DNA from: Oceaniglobus trochenteri
GTDB taxonomy: Bacteria; Pseudomonadota; Alphaproteobacteria; Rhodobacterales; Rhodobacteraceae
Length of the DNA stretch: 64,000 bases
Assembly: GCF_020529025.1 (NCBI RefSeq)
Contig: NZ_JACNMM010000008.1
Coordinates: 124,001-188,000 of the forward strand
Direction of reading: 5' to 3'
How positions within the stretch are numbered: the stretch's first letter is position 1; each line of letters begins with the position of its first letter. Below the pieces are notes generated by a model. The model made no database searches. It saw nothing but the letters and a program-made list of their open reading frames with translations, and was not told the origin of the DNA. Shown piece by piece: positions 8,397 to 16,724 of the stretch. The translations under genes were made by a program, and so were the position numbers.

Positions 8397-9827
8397 TCAC
8401 TCCATCACATAGCCGTAGGAACCGCCGAAGTCCTGCTTGGCGACTTCGCCAGCAGCGCCACGGGTGGGGCGGCGGCTGTTGGTGGTGCCGGCCGTCTTGC
8501 CGAACAGGAACAGTTCCGATTCGGTGGGCAGGGTCACGCGGTCGGTGGGCAGGGCCAGCGCTTCGCCCCGGGTGGGGGTGACAAGATGGGGGGTGACGAT
8601 GATCACCAGCTCGCTCTGGCGGCGTTCGTATTCGGCGCTGCGGAACAGCGACCCGAGAACCGGGATGTCGCCCAGCCATGGCACCTGGCCCGACAGATCC
8701 TGAAAGTCGTCCTGCAGCAGCCCGGCGATGGCAAAACTCTCGCCGTCGCGCATTTCGACGACGGTGCTGGTTTCACGGCGCTTGAAGGCATTCACCGAAA
8801 ACCCGTTGGCCTGGAAGGTGACGGTGTTGTCCAGCCCCGAAACCGCGGCCTTCAGTTGCAGGTTGATCAGGTCGCGGTCGACAACGCGGGGCGTGAAGGT
8901 CAGTTCGACACCGAAGGGCTTATAGTCGATGGTGACGCCGCCCTCTTGGTCGACCACCGGAACCGGGTATTCCCCACCCGCCAGGAACGACGCTTCCTGA
9001 CCGGAGAGGGCGGTCAGGTTGGGTTCGGCCAGGGTGCGCACGACGCCCTTGCTTTCCAGCGCTTCCAGAAGAACCGCAAACTGCAGGCTTCCGGCGCCAA
9101 AGCCCAGCACAAGCGACCCTTCGCTTTCCTTGCTCGAGGTATAGCCCTGGCCGGTCAGGATGTTGGTGGCGTTGTTGTTCTGGCCGAGGGTGCCGGTGCC
9201 CATGGTCACGCCGGTGCCGCCACCGGTGACACCGCCCGCGGCCAGCGAGGCAGAAAGGCTCTTGCGGACAGAGCGGGCCATTTCGGCAAAGCGCACCTTC
9301 AGCATGACCTGCTGGGTGCCGCCGACGCTCATCAGGTTGCTGACCCGTTCGGGCGCATAGCGTTCGGCCAGGTCCAGCGCCCGGTCAAGCCGCGTAATGG
9401 AACTGACGACGCCCGACAGGACGATTCCGTCATTGGCTGTGCGCACCTCGATGGGTTCGCCGGGCAGGATCTGGCGCAGCCGTTCCTTGAACTCCGCGAT
9501 GTCGGGGGCAACCTGCACCTCGACGTTGGTGATCAGGCGGCCCTCGGCGTTCAGCAGGGTCAGCGTGGTGCGCCCCGGAGCCTTGCCCAGCACATAGATC
9601 GTGCGGTCCGAGAGTGTGGAGATATCGGCGATCGAGGGGTTGGCGATGGAAAGTTCGGCAAAGGGAACATCGGATTCGACCACCACCGCCCGGTTCATCG
9701 GTACGTTCAGCGAACTGGACGCCGAGCCATTCATCACGCGCAACGTTTCGGCGCCTGCCGATGGGACAGTGGCCATGGCCACGGAAAAGCCCAACAGCAC
9801 GGCCTTCAGAAATCTGTCAATTTGCAT
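8397..9827 (-). CDS. rcpA: RcpA/CpaC, Flp pilus outer-membrane secretin
   Basis: The 476-residue protein has a signal peptide (MQIDRFLKAVLLGFSVAMATVPSAGA). An N-terminal pilus-secretin domain follows (VVESDVPFAELSIANPSIAD), then a BON-like segment (GEPIEVRTANDGIVLSGVVS) and the C-terminal secretin channel domain with LAEPNLTALSGQEASFLAGG and VPWLGDIPVLGSLFRSAEYE. The VPWLGDIPVLGSLF motif is diagnostic of secretins. It forms the outer-membrane pore for the Flp pilus. A strong stem-loop separates it from cpaB upstream, so it may be transcribed separately or attenuated. The small lipoprotein gene follows 5 bp downstream. Confidence 0.93.
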   Translation of the reverse strand: MQIDRFLKAVLLGFSVAMATVPSAGAETLRVMNGSASSSLNVPMNRAVVVESDVPFAELSIANPSIADISTLSDRTIYVLGKAPGRTTLTLLNAEGRLITNVEVQVAPDIAEFKERLRQILPGEPIEVRTANDGIVLSGVVSSITRLDRALDLAERYAPERVSNLMSVGGTQQVMLKVRFAEMARSVRKSLSASLAAGGVTGGGTGVTMGTGTLGQNNNATNILTGQGYTSSKESEGSLVLGFGAGSLQFAVLLEALESKGVVRTLAEPNLTALSGQEASFLAGGEYPVPVVDQEGGVTIDYKPFGVELTFTPRVVDRDLINLQLKAAVSGLDNTVTFQANGFSVNAFKRRETSTVVEMRDGESFAIAGLLQDDFQDLSGQVPWLGDIPVLGSLFRSAEYERRQSELVIIVTPHLVTPTRGEALALPTDRVTLPTESELFLFGKTAGTTNSRRPTRGAAGEVAKQDFGGSYGYVME

Positions 9828-9980
9828 GTGATCCTGCCTCTCTGATCACGGATGGGATCGGGTCTTTTGCCCGAATTTCACGTCACCATGGGCGAAAACC
9901 GGTTTTTTTGCAATAATCAAGGAACTGCGGCCCGATTTTGATGTGGATAAGTCGCAACAGGCAATAGGGATAGCGCAGAG

Positions 9981-10020
9981 CGGCCGGCGCGGCCCCCAGA
10001 TCGGGTATCCGCGCCGGCCG
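9981..10020 (-). terminator. 12-bp stem-loop between cpaB and rcpA
   Basis: CGGCCGGCGCGG (9981-9992) is perfectly complementary to CCGCGCCGGCCG (10009-10020) with a 16-nt loop. It starts 13 bp after the cpaB stop codon. The only short T-run is on the plus-strand side. It probably terminates or attenuates the cpaB transcript, partly uncoupling cpaB from rcpA. Confidence 0.5.
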
Positions 10021-10033
10021 TTTCACTTATCGC

Positions 10034-10885
10034 TCAATTCGTGCAGGCGATCGGAATTTCCACCACGTCGCCGCCCTTGCGGGTGCGGATCGTGCAGACC
10101 TTCTCTTCCTCGACCTCGACGATCTTCTCGTCGATCAGGCCCAGCAGCTCGCGCTGGTCGATCTCGACATCCTCCGAGATGATGGTGTCGGCGGTGCCGA
10201 CCAGGGCCAGCGACAGCCGCCCGGTCGATTGTGCCTGCGCCAGGCTTGCCACCTGGCGGCTGGTTGCCTCGACCGTGACGGTGCGCGCCACGGTGGGGCT
10301 GGAGCGGTCCTCGTCGGCCGACTGGTCGATGGCGACAAGGCGCACGCCGGTTTCGATCAGCTTCGTGACTTCCTGGCGTCCGCCGCGCGCGGCGGGCACG
10401 CTGCCGCTCCAGAAGACATCGACCCTGTCACCCGGGCGCAGGAACCCCGAAACGCCCGACGACACGTCGACGCTGATGGCAAAGGCCCGCATGCCGGGAG
10501 AGAGGCGCGACGAAACGCCGGCGTCCTCGCCCGGGTCGGTCACCTTGACGGCCAGCAGCGCCTCGTCCTTCTCCATCGTGCGCAGAATCGAGCGCGGCTT
10601 GGCGTTATCGTCGGGGAAAAGCACCGCAGCGTCGGTAAAGGCGCCCTCGGGGATGGCATCGACCGGCCATTGCACGGCGCGCACATCCTCGGTCGCCAGA
10701 CGTTCGCCATAGCGGGCGGGGCGGTTCATGACGAAAACCTGCTGTGTCGGCACCGCCGTGACGCGGTTCGCGCGCTCAAGCTCGACCGCGGCCTGGTATT
10801 CCGTGATGTACCCGCGGGCCAGATAAACAGCGAAACCGGCCAGCCCAAGACCCAGTATCAGCACCATTCCGAAAACCAGACGCAT
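10034..10885 (-). CDS. cpaB: CpaB/RcpC, Flp pilus assembly periplasmic protein
   Basis: The ATG at 10885 (MRLVFGMVLILGLGLAG) is preceded by the ribosome site AAGGAC, while the longer frame to 11032 lacks a sensible N-terminus, so the product is 283 residues. It has one N-terminal membrane anchor. An SAF/beta-clip-like region follows (FVMNRPARYGERLATEDVRAVQWP) and the conserved CpaB segment RLSPGMRAFAISVDVSSGVSGFLRPGDRVDVFW. CpaB/RcpC is a periplasmic partner of the secretin. It lies between the pilin genes and rcpA, as in typical tad loci. Confidence 0.92.
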   Translation of the reverse strand: MRLVFGMVLILGLGLAGFAVYLARGYITEYQAAVELERANRVTAVPTQQVFVMNRPARYGERLATEDVRAVQWPVDAIPEGAFTDAAVLFPDDNAKPRSILRTMEKDEALLAVKVTDPGEDAGVSSRLSPGMRAFAISVDVSSGVSGFLRPGDRVDVFWSGSVPAARGGRQEVTKLIETGVRLVAIDQSADEDRSSPTVARTVTVEATSRQVASLAQAQSTGRLSLALVGTADTIISEDVEIDQRELLGLIDEKIVEVEEEKVCTIRTRKGGDVVEIPIACTN

Positions 10886-11034
10886 CGTATGTCCTTTCCA
10901 ATGTCGGCACCTGTTCCCGGATCGCGGAACGGTGCGCGGTAACTCGTGACCAGCATTGCGCAGATTTGAGGCAGAATGTTGCCGACAATGCGTAATTGTT
11001 GCGGTTGCGTGCGGAATATGACCCCGACGCACGC

Positions 11035-11056
11035 AAAAAGGGGCGCAGCGCGCCCC
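11035..11056 (-). terminator. intrinsic terminator after the third pilin gene
   Basis: On the minus strand GGGGCGC, loop, GCGCCCC is directly followed by TTTTT (11039-11035). A 7-bp GC stem with a U-tract, 22 bp beyond the stop of the 61-residue pilin gene, is a textbook rho-independent terminator. Confidence 0.85.
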
Positions 11057-11078
11057 GATCGCCCCTGCGATGGCTGAC

Positions 11079-11264
11079 TCAGAAGGTGGTGGTGATCGGC
11101 TTGGCGATGGCGGTGCTGACCGTCGATGAAATCTGCTCGGCCCCGTTGCCGTACATGCCCATGACAGCCAGGGTCAAAGACATGACGCCTGCCGTCAGCA
11201 GCACCCAGTCAACGGTGGTTGCACCGGTTTCATCCCTGAGAAACGTGTCGATGGCCTGCCGCAT
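11079..11264 (-). CDS. Flp-type pilin, divergent third copy
   Basis: The 61-residue product starts at the ATG at 11264 (MRQAIDTFLRDETGATTVDW). It shows the Flp pilin layout: a short charged leader, a Gly-Ala-x-x-Val/Thr-Asp-Trp processing region (DETGATTVDW) and one hydrophobic helix (VLLTAGVMSLTLAVMGMYG). The G/A junction with an acidic residue two to three positions later fits A24 prepilin processing. The C-terminus ends in TTTF as in the two neighbouring pilins, but most of the chain differs from them. It has its own terminator downstream. It could be a minor pilin or a second major pilin. Confidence 0.8.
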   Translation of the reverse strand: MRQAIDTFLRDETGATTVDWVLLTAGVMSLTLAVMGMYGNGAEQISSTVSTAIAKPITTTF

Positions 11265-11316
11265 GCTTTCACCTGTGTTTCTTATCCGCAAGACAATGCC
11301 AATGCGGCGATCGTCG

Positions 11317-11344
11317 GAAAACCGGGGGGGCCGATGCCCCCCCT
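11317..11344 (-). terminator. intrinsic terminator after pilin copy 1
   Basis: On the minus strand GGGGGGGC pairs with GCCCCCCC around a 4-nt loop, followed by CCGGTTTTCC. The stem begins 9 bp after the pilin stop. The T-run is short and set back by four bases, so it may be less efficient than its neighbours. Confidence 0.65.
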
Positions 11345-11352
11345 GATCCATC

Positions 11353-11547
11353 TTAGAACGTGGTGGTCACGGTGGTGCCGTTCAGGTGGGTCGAGATGTT
11401 CTCGGTCACGGTCTGGGTGCCACCGCGCACCGAGGCCAGAACGGCGACAGCCAGGCCGACGATGGCAGCGGTCAGCACGACCCAGTCAACGGTCACGGCG
11501 CCGTCTTCGTCGTTGCGGAATTTCTTGGCGATTTTGAACAGTTTCAT
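11353..11547 (-). CDS. Flp-type pilin, copy 1 of an identical pair
   Basis: This 64-residue prepilin begins MKLFKIAKKFRNDEDGAVTV. A basic leader is followed by the processing region DEDGAVTVDW, a hydrophobic helix (VVLTAAIVGLAVAVLASV) and a short hydrophilic tail ending TVTTTF. This matches Flp major pilins, substrates of the CpaA peptidase. The protein is identical in sequence to the copy at 11803-11997; the genes differ by a few silent bases and by their stop codons (TAA here, TGA there). The ribosome site AAGGGACAACCAA lies upstream. It has its own terminator, so dosage is set gene by gene. Confidence 0.88.
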   Translation of the reverse strand: MKLFKIAKKFRNDEDGAVTVDWVVLTAAIVGLAVAVLASVRGGTQTVTENISTHLNGTTVTTTF

Positions 11548-11752
11548 TTGGTTGTCCCTTCAGGTTTCACTTTTTACAAACGCTCCGGGTGTCCATGCAG
11601 CGCTGCCTTGTGGCCGCCTCTGCTCCGTTGCGATGAACCAGTTCTGCCTGCCAATTCCGGCGGGAATGCGACGATTCTGGTCGAATTTGAAGGTGCTTTC
11701 ATGGTGGATCGGGGCAATTCGGGTTGATCCCTGCCCAAAGGGGGCCAGAACG

Positions 11753-11782
11753 AAAAAGGCCGCACCCGGGGGCGCGGCCTTT
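11753..11782 (-). terminator. intrinsic terminator after pilin copy 2
   Basis: On the minus strand AAAGGCCGC (11782-11774) pairs with GCGGCCTTT (11763-11755) and runs into a TTTTT tract followed by CGTT. It lies 21 bp after the stop of the second pilin gene. Confidence 0.85.
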
Positions 11783-11802
11783 CGACAGTTCCGTGGGACG
11801 GA

Positions 11803-11997
11803 TCAGAACGTGGTGGTCACGGTGGTGCCGTTCAGGTGGGTCGAGATGTTCTCGGTCACGGTCTGGGTGCCACCGCGCACCGAGGCCAGAACGGCGACAG
11901 CGAGGCCGACGATGGCAGCGGTCAGCACGACCCAGTCAACGGTCACGGCACCGTCTTCGTCGTTGCGGAATTTCTTGGCGATCTTGAACAGTTTCAT
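11803..11997 (-). CDS. Flp-type pilin, copy 2 of an identical pair
   Basis: This gene encodes the same 64-residue prepilin as 11353-11547: processing region DEDGAVTVDW, hydrophobic helix and TVTTTF tail. It is the first tad gene on this strand and so is nearest to the shared upstream region. It ends in TGA and is followed by the strongest of the three pilin terminators. A 250-bp spacer separates it from copy 1, whose upstream region does not resemble its own beyond the ribosome site, so the two may be regulated differently. Confidence 0.88.
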   Translation of the reverse strand: MKLFKIAKKFRNDEDGAVTVDWVVLTAAIVGLAVAVLASVRGGTQTVTENISTHLNGTTVTTTF

Positions 11998-12355
11998 TTG
12001 GTTGTCCCTTCGGGTTGTGTGTTCAGTTCAGTGTCCGATCCGATCTGCAACGCGGATCGGTCTGATCTGTGACCGGCGCTTCGTTCGGAATGACCCTATA
12101 AAGCCGTTCAATCTGGGCATGATTTGGGCAGGGACGCGGCATTGTTGTATCGATATGAATTTTCCAAAGATTTGAGATTTAACCCGTTGATAACGCTTGT
12201 TTCGTAGCAGGCGAAAAACCTGTGTCGACGGGTCGAACGTTCCTGAAAGGCGACACCTGGTCACGATTCCGCAGGGCGCGGGCGCATAAAACTGGCGATT
12301 TCGTCGTTTCCTTGCAACAACAGGAAAAACACGAACGGGGCGGAGCAGTCACCGT
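11998..12355. other. intergenic region between divergent flp and slt genes
   Basis: This 358-bp gap separates the minus-strand pilin gene from the plus-strand lytic transglycosylase gene. It is more AT-rich between about 12,060 and 12,200 (for example GTATCGATATGAATTTTCC), as expected for divergent promoters. I could not assign convincing -35/-10 pairs. The ribosome site for the plus-strand gene is CGGAG at about 12,340. I see no coding signal, tRNA or repeat in it. Confidence 0.5.
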
Positions 12356-13174
12356 ATGAGGCAGAAATTTCTGACGTCGATCACGATCGCGGCCCTTCTG
12401 GTTGCGGCGCCGGCCCTGGCCGAGGGGCCAAAGCCGTTCCCCGAGTTCACCTTCAAGCGCATCAAGCCCCCCAAGGCGGGCGTCAAGAAACGCATCACGG
12501 TTCAGGTGGAACCCCAGGTCGCCCGCATCACTGCCCGTCCGGCCGATGACATTCCCGCCCCCGCGACGGACCTTGATGCCGGTGGGTTCGATTGGTTCTG
12601 GGGGCAGGTGAAAGGCGATTCTCCGGCCCTGCGCGTCTCCAGTGGCCTTCTTGCGTTGCAGAATGCCACGTCCAACGGTGTGGCAAGCCCGCGGTTGCAG
12701 AACCTGCGCGACATCGCCGATCGCCACGGCCCCGAGATATTGAAGGCCACCATCGGCACACGCATTTCCCCGGCCTTTGCCCTGGCTGTCATCGCCGTGG
12801 AATCGGGCGGGCGCAGCGATGCGCTCTCGCGTGCCGGGGCGCAGGGGTTGATGCAGCTCATGCCGGCCACCGCCGAACGCTTCGGTGTACTGGATCGCAC
12901 CATCGCGTCCGACAACATCCGCGGCGGCGTCACCTACCTCGACTGGCTGATGGGGCAGTTCGGCGGCGATCCCATCCTGGCGCTGGCGGGCTACAACGCG
13001 GGCGAAGGCGCGGTGCAAAAGCACGGCGGCGTGCCGCCCTATGCCGAAACCCGCGGCTATGTGCCAAAGGTGCTGGCTGCCTGGTCAGTGGCCAAGGGGC
13101 TGTGCCTCACGCCGCCACAGCTGATTTCCGATGGCTGCGTCTTCGTGGGCAACCGAGCGGCCACCAATGGCTGA
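12356..13174 (+). CDS. lytic transglycosylase (SLT domain), periplasmic
   Basis: The 272-residue protein has a signal peptide (MRQKFLTSITIAALLVAAPALA). A ~110-residue linker leads to a C-terminal transglycosylase SLT domain from about residue 120. Key features are the catalytic Glu in ALAVIAVESGGRSDA, the AQGLMQLMPATAERFGV motif and the later ALAGYNAGEGAV with PYAETRGYV. Such enzymes cut peptidoglycan to 1,6-anhydroMurNAc products. The gene overlaps the next one by 8 bp (ATGGCTGA), so the two are translationally coupled. It may open the wall for the neighbouring pilus or serve envelope biogenesis with the coupled UbiA protein. Confidence 0.88.
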   Translation: MRQKFLTSITIAALLVAAPALAEGPKPFPEFTFKRIKPPKAGVKKRITVQVEPQVARITARPADDIPAPATDLDAGGFDWFWGQVKGDSPALRVSSGLLALQNATSNGVASPRLQNLRDIADRHGPEILKATIGTRISPAFALAVIAVESGGRSDALSRAGAQGLMQLMPATAERFGVLDRTIASDNIRGGVTYLDWLMGQFGGDPILALAGYNAGEGAVQKHGGVPPYAETRGYVPKVLAAWSVAKGLCLTPPQLISDGCVFVGNRAATNG

Positions 13175-14600
13175 GTCCAAGCCGCTGGTCCTGGATGTCG
13201 ACGGCACCTTCCTGCGCACCGACATGCTGTACGAAACCTTCTGGGCAGGGCTTGGGCGCGACCCCTGGGCGGTGCTGCGCCTCACGGTGCGCCACCTGCG
13301 CCAACCCGCGATCCTGAAAGAGAAGCTGGCCCAGAAGGTCGACCTGCGCATGGATCTGCTGCCGCTCAATGCCGAAGTGGCCGAAATGGCCGGCCGCGCC
13401 CGTGCCGAGGGGCGCGAAGTGATCCTCGCCTCGGCCTCGCCGCGCCGCCAGGTTCAGGATCTGGCACGCCAGCACGATCTTTCGGCCCGCGTCTTTGCCA
13501 CGGCCCATGGCCACAACCTCAAGGGCGCCGCCAAGGCCGAGGCGCTGGTCGAAACCTTCGGAGAGCGCGGCTTTCATTACGCCGGCAACGAAGCAGTGGA
13601 TCGCGCCGTCTGGGACAGGGCCGATGGCGCGGTGCTGGTCGGGCGCCACGATGCCACCGCAGCGGCGCTGCAAGGCGCCGGACATCCCGTGACAACCCTC
13701 GCGGGGGGCTGGCGCTGGCGCGATCTCAGGCGCGCGCTACGGCCGCATCAATGGGTCAAAAACACGCTGCTGTTGCTACCGATGATTGCAGCCCATGATT
13801 TCACGCTAACAACTCTTTTCCTGGTGCTGGCCGGGATGGTGGCCTTCTCGGCTGCGGCCTCCTCCATCTATATCGTCAACGACCTGCTCGATCTCGAGGC
13901 TGACCGCCTGCATTCCACCAAGTGCCGCCGCCCCTTTGCCACGGGCCGGGTTCCGATCCGCATCGGCATGGCAACCTGCGCCGGTCTTGCCACCGTCGCG
14001 CTGGGGATCGGGGCGGCGCTGGGCGGCGCCTTTCTTGCGGTGGTCGTGGCCTACATGGCGATCTCGCTGGCCTATTCGCTGAAACTCAAGCGCATGCGCT
14101 GGGTCGATATCTTCACCCTGGCGGCGCTTTACACGATCCGCGTGGTTGCGGGCGCGGCGGCCTCGCGGGTCGATGTCTCGATCTACATGCTGATCTTCAT
14201 CTTCCCGGTGTTCATCTCGCTGGGCTGTGTCAAACGGATGACCGAACTTGCCCTGGCCAGTGACGATGCGCCGCTGCCGGGGCGCGGCTATGGTCGCCGC
14301 GACAGGGGCGATCTGCTGAACATGTCGGGGCTGGGCATCGTCGGGGCGCTGGTGATCTTCGCGCTCTACGCGGTCAGCGACCAGGGCCATGCCCTTTATC
14401 CCACGACCTGGATCCTCTGGCTGGCGCTGGTTCCCATCGCGATCTGGCTGATCCGCATGGTGGCGCTGGGGTTCTACGGCAAGCAGGATTACGACCCGAT
14501 CGTCTTTGCCCTGCGCGACCGGATCGGCATCGGCATCCTGCTGATCATCCTGTCGCTGATGTTCTGGGCGGCCGGGCTCTGGGCCCAGTGGTTCGGCTGA
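13167..14600 (+). CDS. HAD hydrolase-UbiA prenyltransferase fusion (DPPR synthase-like)
   Basis: The 477-residue product starts at the ATG at 13167, inside the stop of the preceding gene. Residues ~5-190 form a HAD phosphatase-like domain (VLDVDGTFLRTDML, LASASPRRQ). Residues ~195-477 form a UbiA membrane domain with the magnesium-binding motif NDLLDLEADRLHS and about eight hydrophobic segments. UbiA relatives include the mycobacterial enzyme that puts phosphoribose on decaprenyl phosphate. Beside DprE1- and DprE2-like genes this role is attractive, with the HAD half removing the 5-phosphate. That pairing is inference; other UbiA substrates (quinone or haem precursors) are less likely in this context. 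Confidence 0.8.
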   Translation: MAESKPLVLDVDGTFLRTDMLYETFWAGLGRDPWAVLRLTVRHLRQPAILKEKLAQKVDLRMDLLPLNAEVAEMAGRARAEGREVILASASPRRQVQDLARQHDLSARVFATAHGHNLKGAAKAEALVETFGERGFHYAGNEAVDRAVWDRADGAVLVGRHDATAAALQGAGHPVTTLAGGWRWRDLRRALRPHQWVKNTLLLLPMIAAHDFTLTTLFLVLAGMVAFSAAASSIYIVNDLLDLEADRLHSTKCRRPFATGRVPIRIGMATCAGLATVALGIGAALGGAFLAVVVAYMAISLAYSLKLKRMRWVDIFTLAALYTIRVVAGAAASRVDVSIYMLIFIFPVFISLGCVKRMTELALASDDAPLPGRGYGRRDRGDLLNMSGLGIVGALVIFALYAVSDQGHALYPTTWILWLALVPIAIWLIRMVALGFYGKQDYDPIVFALRDRIGIGILLIILSLMFWAAGLWAQWFG

Positions 14601-14605
14601 CCCGC

Positions 14606-14656
14606 CCCCTCTTTCTTGCTTGAAATACTCTGGGGGTCCGGGGGTGAAACCCCCGG
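14606..14656. terminator. stem-loop in the convergent gap, Rhodobacterales-type repeat
   Basis: CCGGGGG (14638-14644) pairs with CCCCCGG (14650-14656) across a 5-nt loop, between convergent genes. The preceding TTTCTTGCTTGAAATACTC followed by a G-rich stretch resembles an intergenic repeat that I recall seeing often in Rhodobacter relatives. It probably serves as a bidirectional terminator. Confidence 0.5.
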
Positions 14657-14673
14657 CGGCCGCCACCTGGCGG

Positions 14674-15420
14674 TCAGATCGACATCTTCTTGAACACCCG
14701 TTCGGGGATCGCGCGAATGATCGCCATGATATAGCGCCAGAAGAAGGGGGTGTAGATCACGTCGCGCCGCCGGTCGGCGGCCTTCAGGATGTCGGCGGCC
14801 ACCTTCTCGGGTGGGGCGACAAGGAACATGCCTTCGATGCCCCATGTCATGGCGGTGTCAATGAAGCCGGGCTTCACGGTCACCACATGCCCGCCCGCGC
14901 GCGTCAGCCGGTTGCGCAGGCCCGACAGGTAGGTATGAAAACCGGCCTTCGCGGCGCCATAGACATAGTTGCCAAGGCGCCCCCTGTCCCCCGCGACCGA
15001 CCCGACGCCGACAACCACACCCGCGCCGCGCGCCTCGATCTCGGGGGCCAACTGTTGCAGGAACCGGGCCGGGCCGGTGAAACTGTCCATGACGGTGCCA
15101 TCCACAAGCGACGGGTCGCTGTCGATATCACCCTGGTCGGGCATCGAGCCGACGAAGACGGCGGCATTGACGATCCGCTCGTCCAGGAGGTCGATGATGG
15201 GTTGGAACGTCTCGGGGTCGCGGGCATCGAAGGCCACCACCCTGGCATCGTGCGCACCGCGAATTTCGCAATCGGCGGCGGTGGCGGCCATGTCGTCCAT
15301 GTCGCGGCCGGTCAGGATCAGGGCATCGCCCCGTTCAGCCAGCTGGCGGGCCATGGCGCGGGCCATGGCCGATGTCGCCCCCAGCAGAATCCAGACTTCG
15401 CCCTTTTTCACGGCCATCAC
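14674..15420 (-). CDS. DprE2-like short-chain dehydrogenase
   Basis: The 248-residue protein is a short-chain dehydrogenase/reductase. The N-terminal nucleotide-binding motif is LLGATSAMARAMAR (about residues 12-25), the catalytic YGAAK lies near residue 158, and the upstream Ser is in VGVGSVAGDRG. DprE2 reduces the 2-keto intermediate made by DprE1 to complete the ribose-to-arabinose epimerisation on a polyprenyl phosphate. The assignment rests on its ATGA overlap with the DprE1-like gene. The C-terminal part contains hydrophobic, basic segments (FFWRYIMAIIRAIP) that fit membrane association. A generic SDR role cannot be excluded from this gene alone. Confidence 0.82.
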   Translation of the reverse strand: MMAVKKGEVWILLGATSAMARAMARQLAERGDALILTGRDMDDMAATAADCEIRGAHDARVVAFDARDPETFQPIIDLLDERIVNAAVFVGSMPDQGDIDSDPSLVDGTVMDSFTGPARFLQQLAPEIEARGAGVVVGVGSVAGDRGRLGNYVYGAAKAGFHTYLSGLRNRLTRAGGHVVTVKPGFIDTAMTWGIEGMFLVAPPEKVAADILKAADRRRDVIYTPFFWRYIMAIIRAIPERVFKKMSI

Positions 15421-16724
15421 ACTGTCCTCAGGTCAAGTCGGCGGATCATGTCGGTGGCCAGCGCGCCGTCCGGGTCGGTCGCGTTCACCAGTTCGGCCCA
15501 GTCGCGTTGTTCGGGGTACATCGCCCGCAGCGATGCACCTTTGGCCAGCGAATCCTTGGCAAGATAGATACGCCCGCCCGCGGCCAGCGTATCGCTTTCA
15601 AGGTCGGCGATCATGCGCACGGCCCGCGCCCGGTTGGGGAAATCGACGGCCAGGGTATAGCCCTCCATGGGAAATGACATCATGCCAGCCCGGCCCGGCC
15701 CCATGCGTTTCAGCACGGCAAGCGGCGAGGCAAGGCCCGATCCCGCGATCCTTTCCAGCATGGCGCGCAGGGCAGGGGCCTGATCGACCGGCACGACGCA
15801 TTGGAACTGGTGAAACCCTTCGCGACCGTAGAGCCGGTTCCAGTTACGGATGCGATCCAGCGGAAAGAAGAACTCCTGGATCGGTTTCACCACGGTACGG
15901 CCCTTTTGTGGCACCCGGCGGAAGTAGGCGGCGTTGAAGGCGCGCACCACGGCGGGGGCCAGCGCAAAGCCGGGGGCGTCGAAAGGCACCGATTTCGCCC
16001 GGCCCGGCGCGGTGACAAGGCCCGATCCGGTTTCGGCCTCTTCCAGGATGCCGCGCCCCAGGGCATCGCCCTGTGCGGTCGCGTCGATCCACCCCACGGT
16101 ATAGCTGGCATCCGAGGCATCCAGATGCCCGAGGAATTCGTCCCAGCCCTCGATCCGCCGTTCGGTCACGACGATCACGTCGCCCTTGCACTTCAGCATC
16201 TGCAACTCGGCGCTGACGATCACACCCGTCTGCCCCAGACCGCCCACCGTGGCGCGGAACAGCGGGTGGTCCGGGGTGATGCGGGTGGTTTGCCCGTCGG
16301 GGCCGATCAGGGTCAGCGCCCGAACGTGCTGCCCGAACGAGCCGACGCCATGGTGGTTCTTGCCGTGAACGTCATGGGCGATCGCGCCTCCCACCGTCGC
16401 AAAGCCGGTGCCGGGCATGACGGCGGGCAACCAGCCTTGCGGCGCGAAGATGCGGGCCAGTTCGCCCAGTTGCATGCCTGCTTCGACGGTCACGATGCCG
16501 CTGGTGGGATCGAACCCCTTGATCCGGTCCAGCCGCAGCATCTGCACGGCCTTGCCGCCGGAATTCAGGCAGGCATCGCCGTAAGACCGGCAGTTGCCGA
16601 TGGCCGGTGCCGGGCTTTCGCCCATCAGCGCGGCAAGGGCCGTCACACGCTCGGGGCGGGCCAGGTCGCCTGTCGCCCGCAGGGCGCGGCCCCATCCGGC
16701 ATATTCAGTGGTCTTCCAGCGCAT
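15417..16724 (-). CDS. DprE1-like FAD-dependent oxidase
   Basis: The start at 16724 gives 435 residues that align by eye with mycobacterial DprE1. The matches are NCRSYGDACLN (46-55), the FAD-binding HDVHGKNHHGVGSFGQHV (117-134), ATVGGLGQTG, and the catalytic-Lys motif YLAKDS with Lys390 (Lys418 in M. tuberculosis). DprE1 oxidises the 2'-OH of decaprenylphosphoryl ribose. The position of the benzothiazinone-reactive Cys387 falls on Ala359 (context YTLAVDFP), so a covalent Cys-directed inhibitor would have no target. It overlaps the flippase gene upstream by 20 bp and the SDR gene downstream by 4 bp. Confidence 0.88.
   Translation of the reverse strand: MRWKTTEYAGWGRALRATGDLARPERVTALAALMGESPAPAIGNCRSYGDACLNSGGKAVQMLRLDRIKGFDPTSGIVTVEAGMQLGELARIFAPQGWLPAVMPGTGFATVGGAIAHDVHGKNHHGVGSFGQHVRALTLIGPDGQTTRITPDHPLFRATVGGLGQTGVIVSAELQMLKCKGDVIVVTERRIEGWDEFLGHLDASDASYTVGWIDATAQGDALGRGILEEAETGSGLVTAPGRAKSVPFDAPGFALAPAVVRAFNAAYFRRVPQKGRTVVKPIQEFFFPLDRIRNWNRLYGREGFHQFQCVVPVDQAPALRAMLERIAGSGLASPLAVLKRMGPGRAGMMSFPMEGYTLAVDFPNRARAVRMIADLESDTLAAGGRIYLAKDSLAKGASLRAMYPEQRDWAELVNATDPDGALATDMIRRLDLRTV

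Larger units (their letters stand above)
11354..12011. repeat. tandem duplication of a pilin gene (450-bp period)
   Basis: Positions 11354-11561 recur at 11804-12011 with an offset of exactly 450 bp. I count only about three mismatches over ~208 bp, all silent. The identity ends just upstream of the ribosome site and at the stop codon, while the flanking 240 bp of each unit are unrelated. This points to a recent duplication or to gene conversion restricted to the coding part. Confidence 0.85.

Noticed and set aside
8586-9845. 419-codon open frame opposite the secretin gene
   Set aside because: The secretin motifs on the other strand are unmistakable, and this frame has no recognisable features.
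12179-13024. 281-codon minus-strand frame opposite the lytic transglycosylase gene
   Set aside because: The plus-strand SLT domain is clear, and the antisense product looks random.
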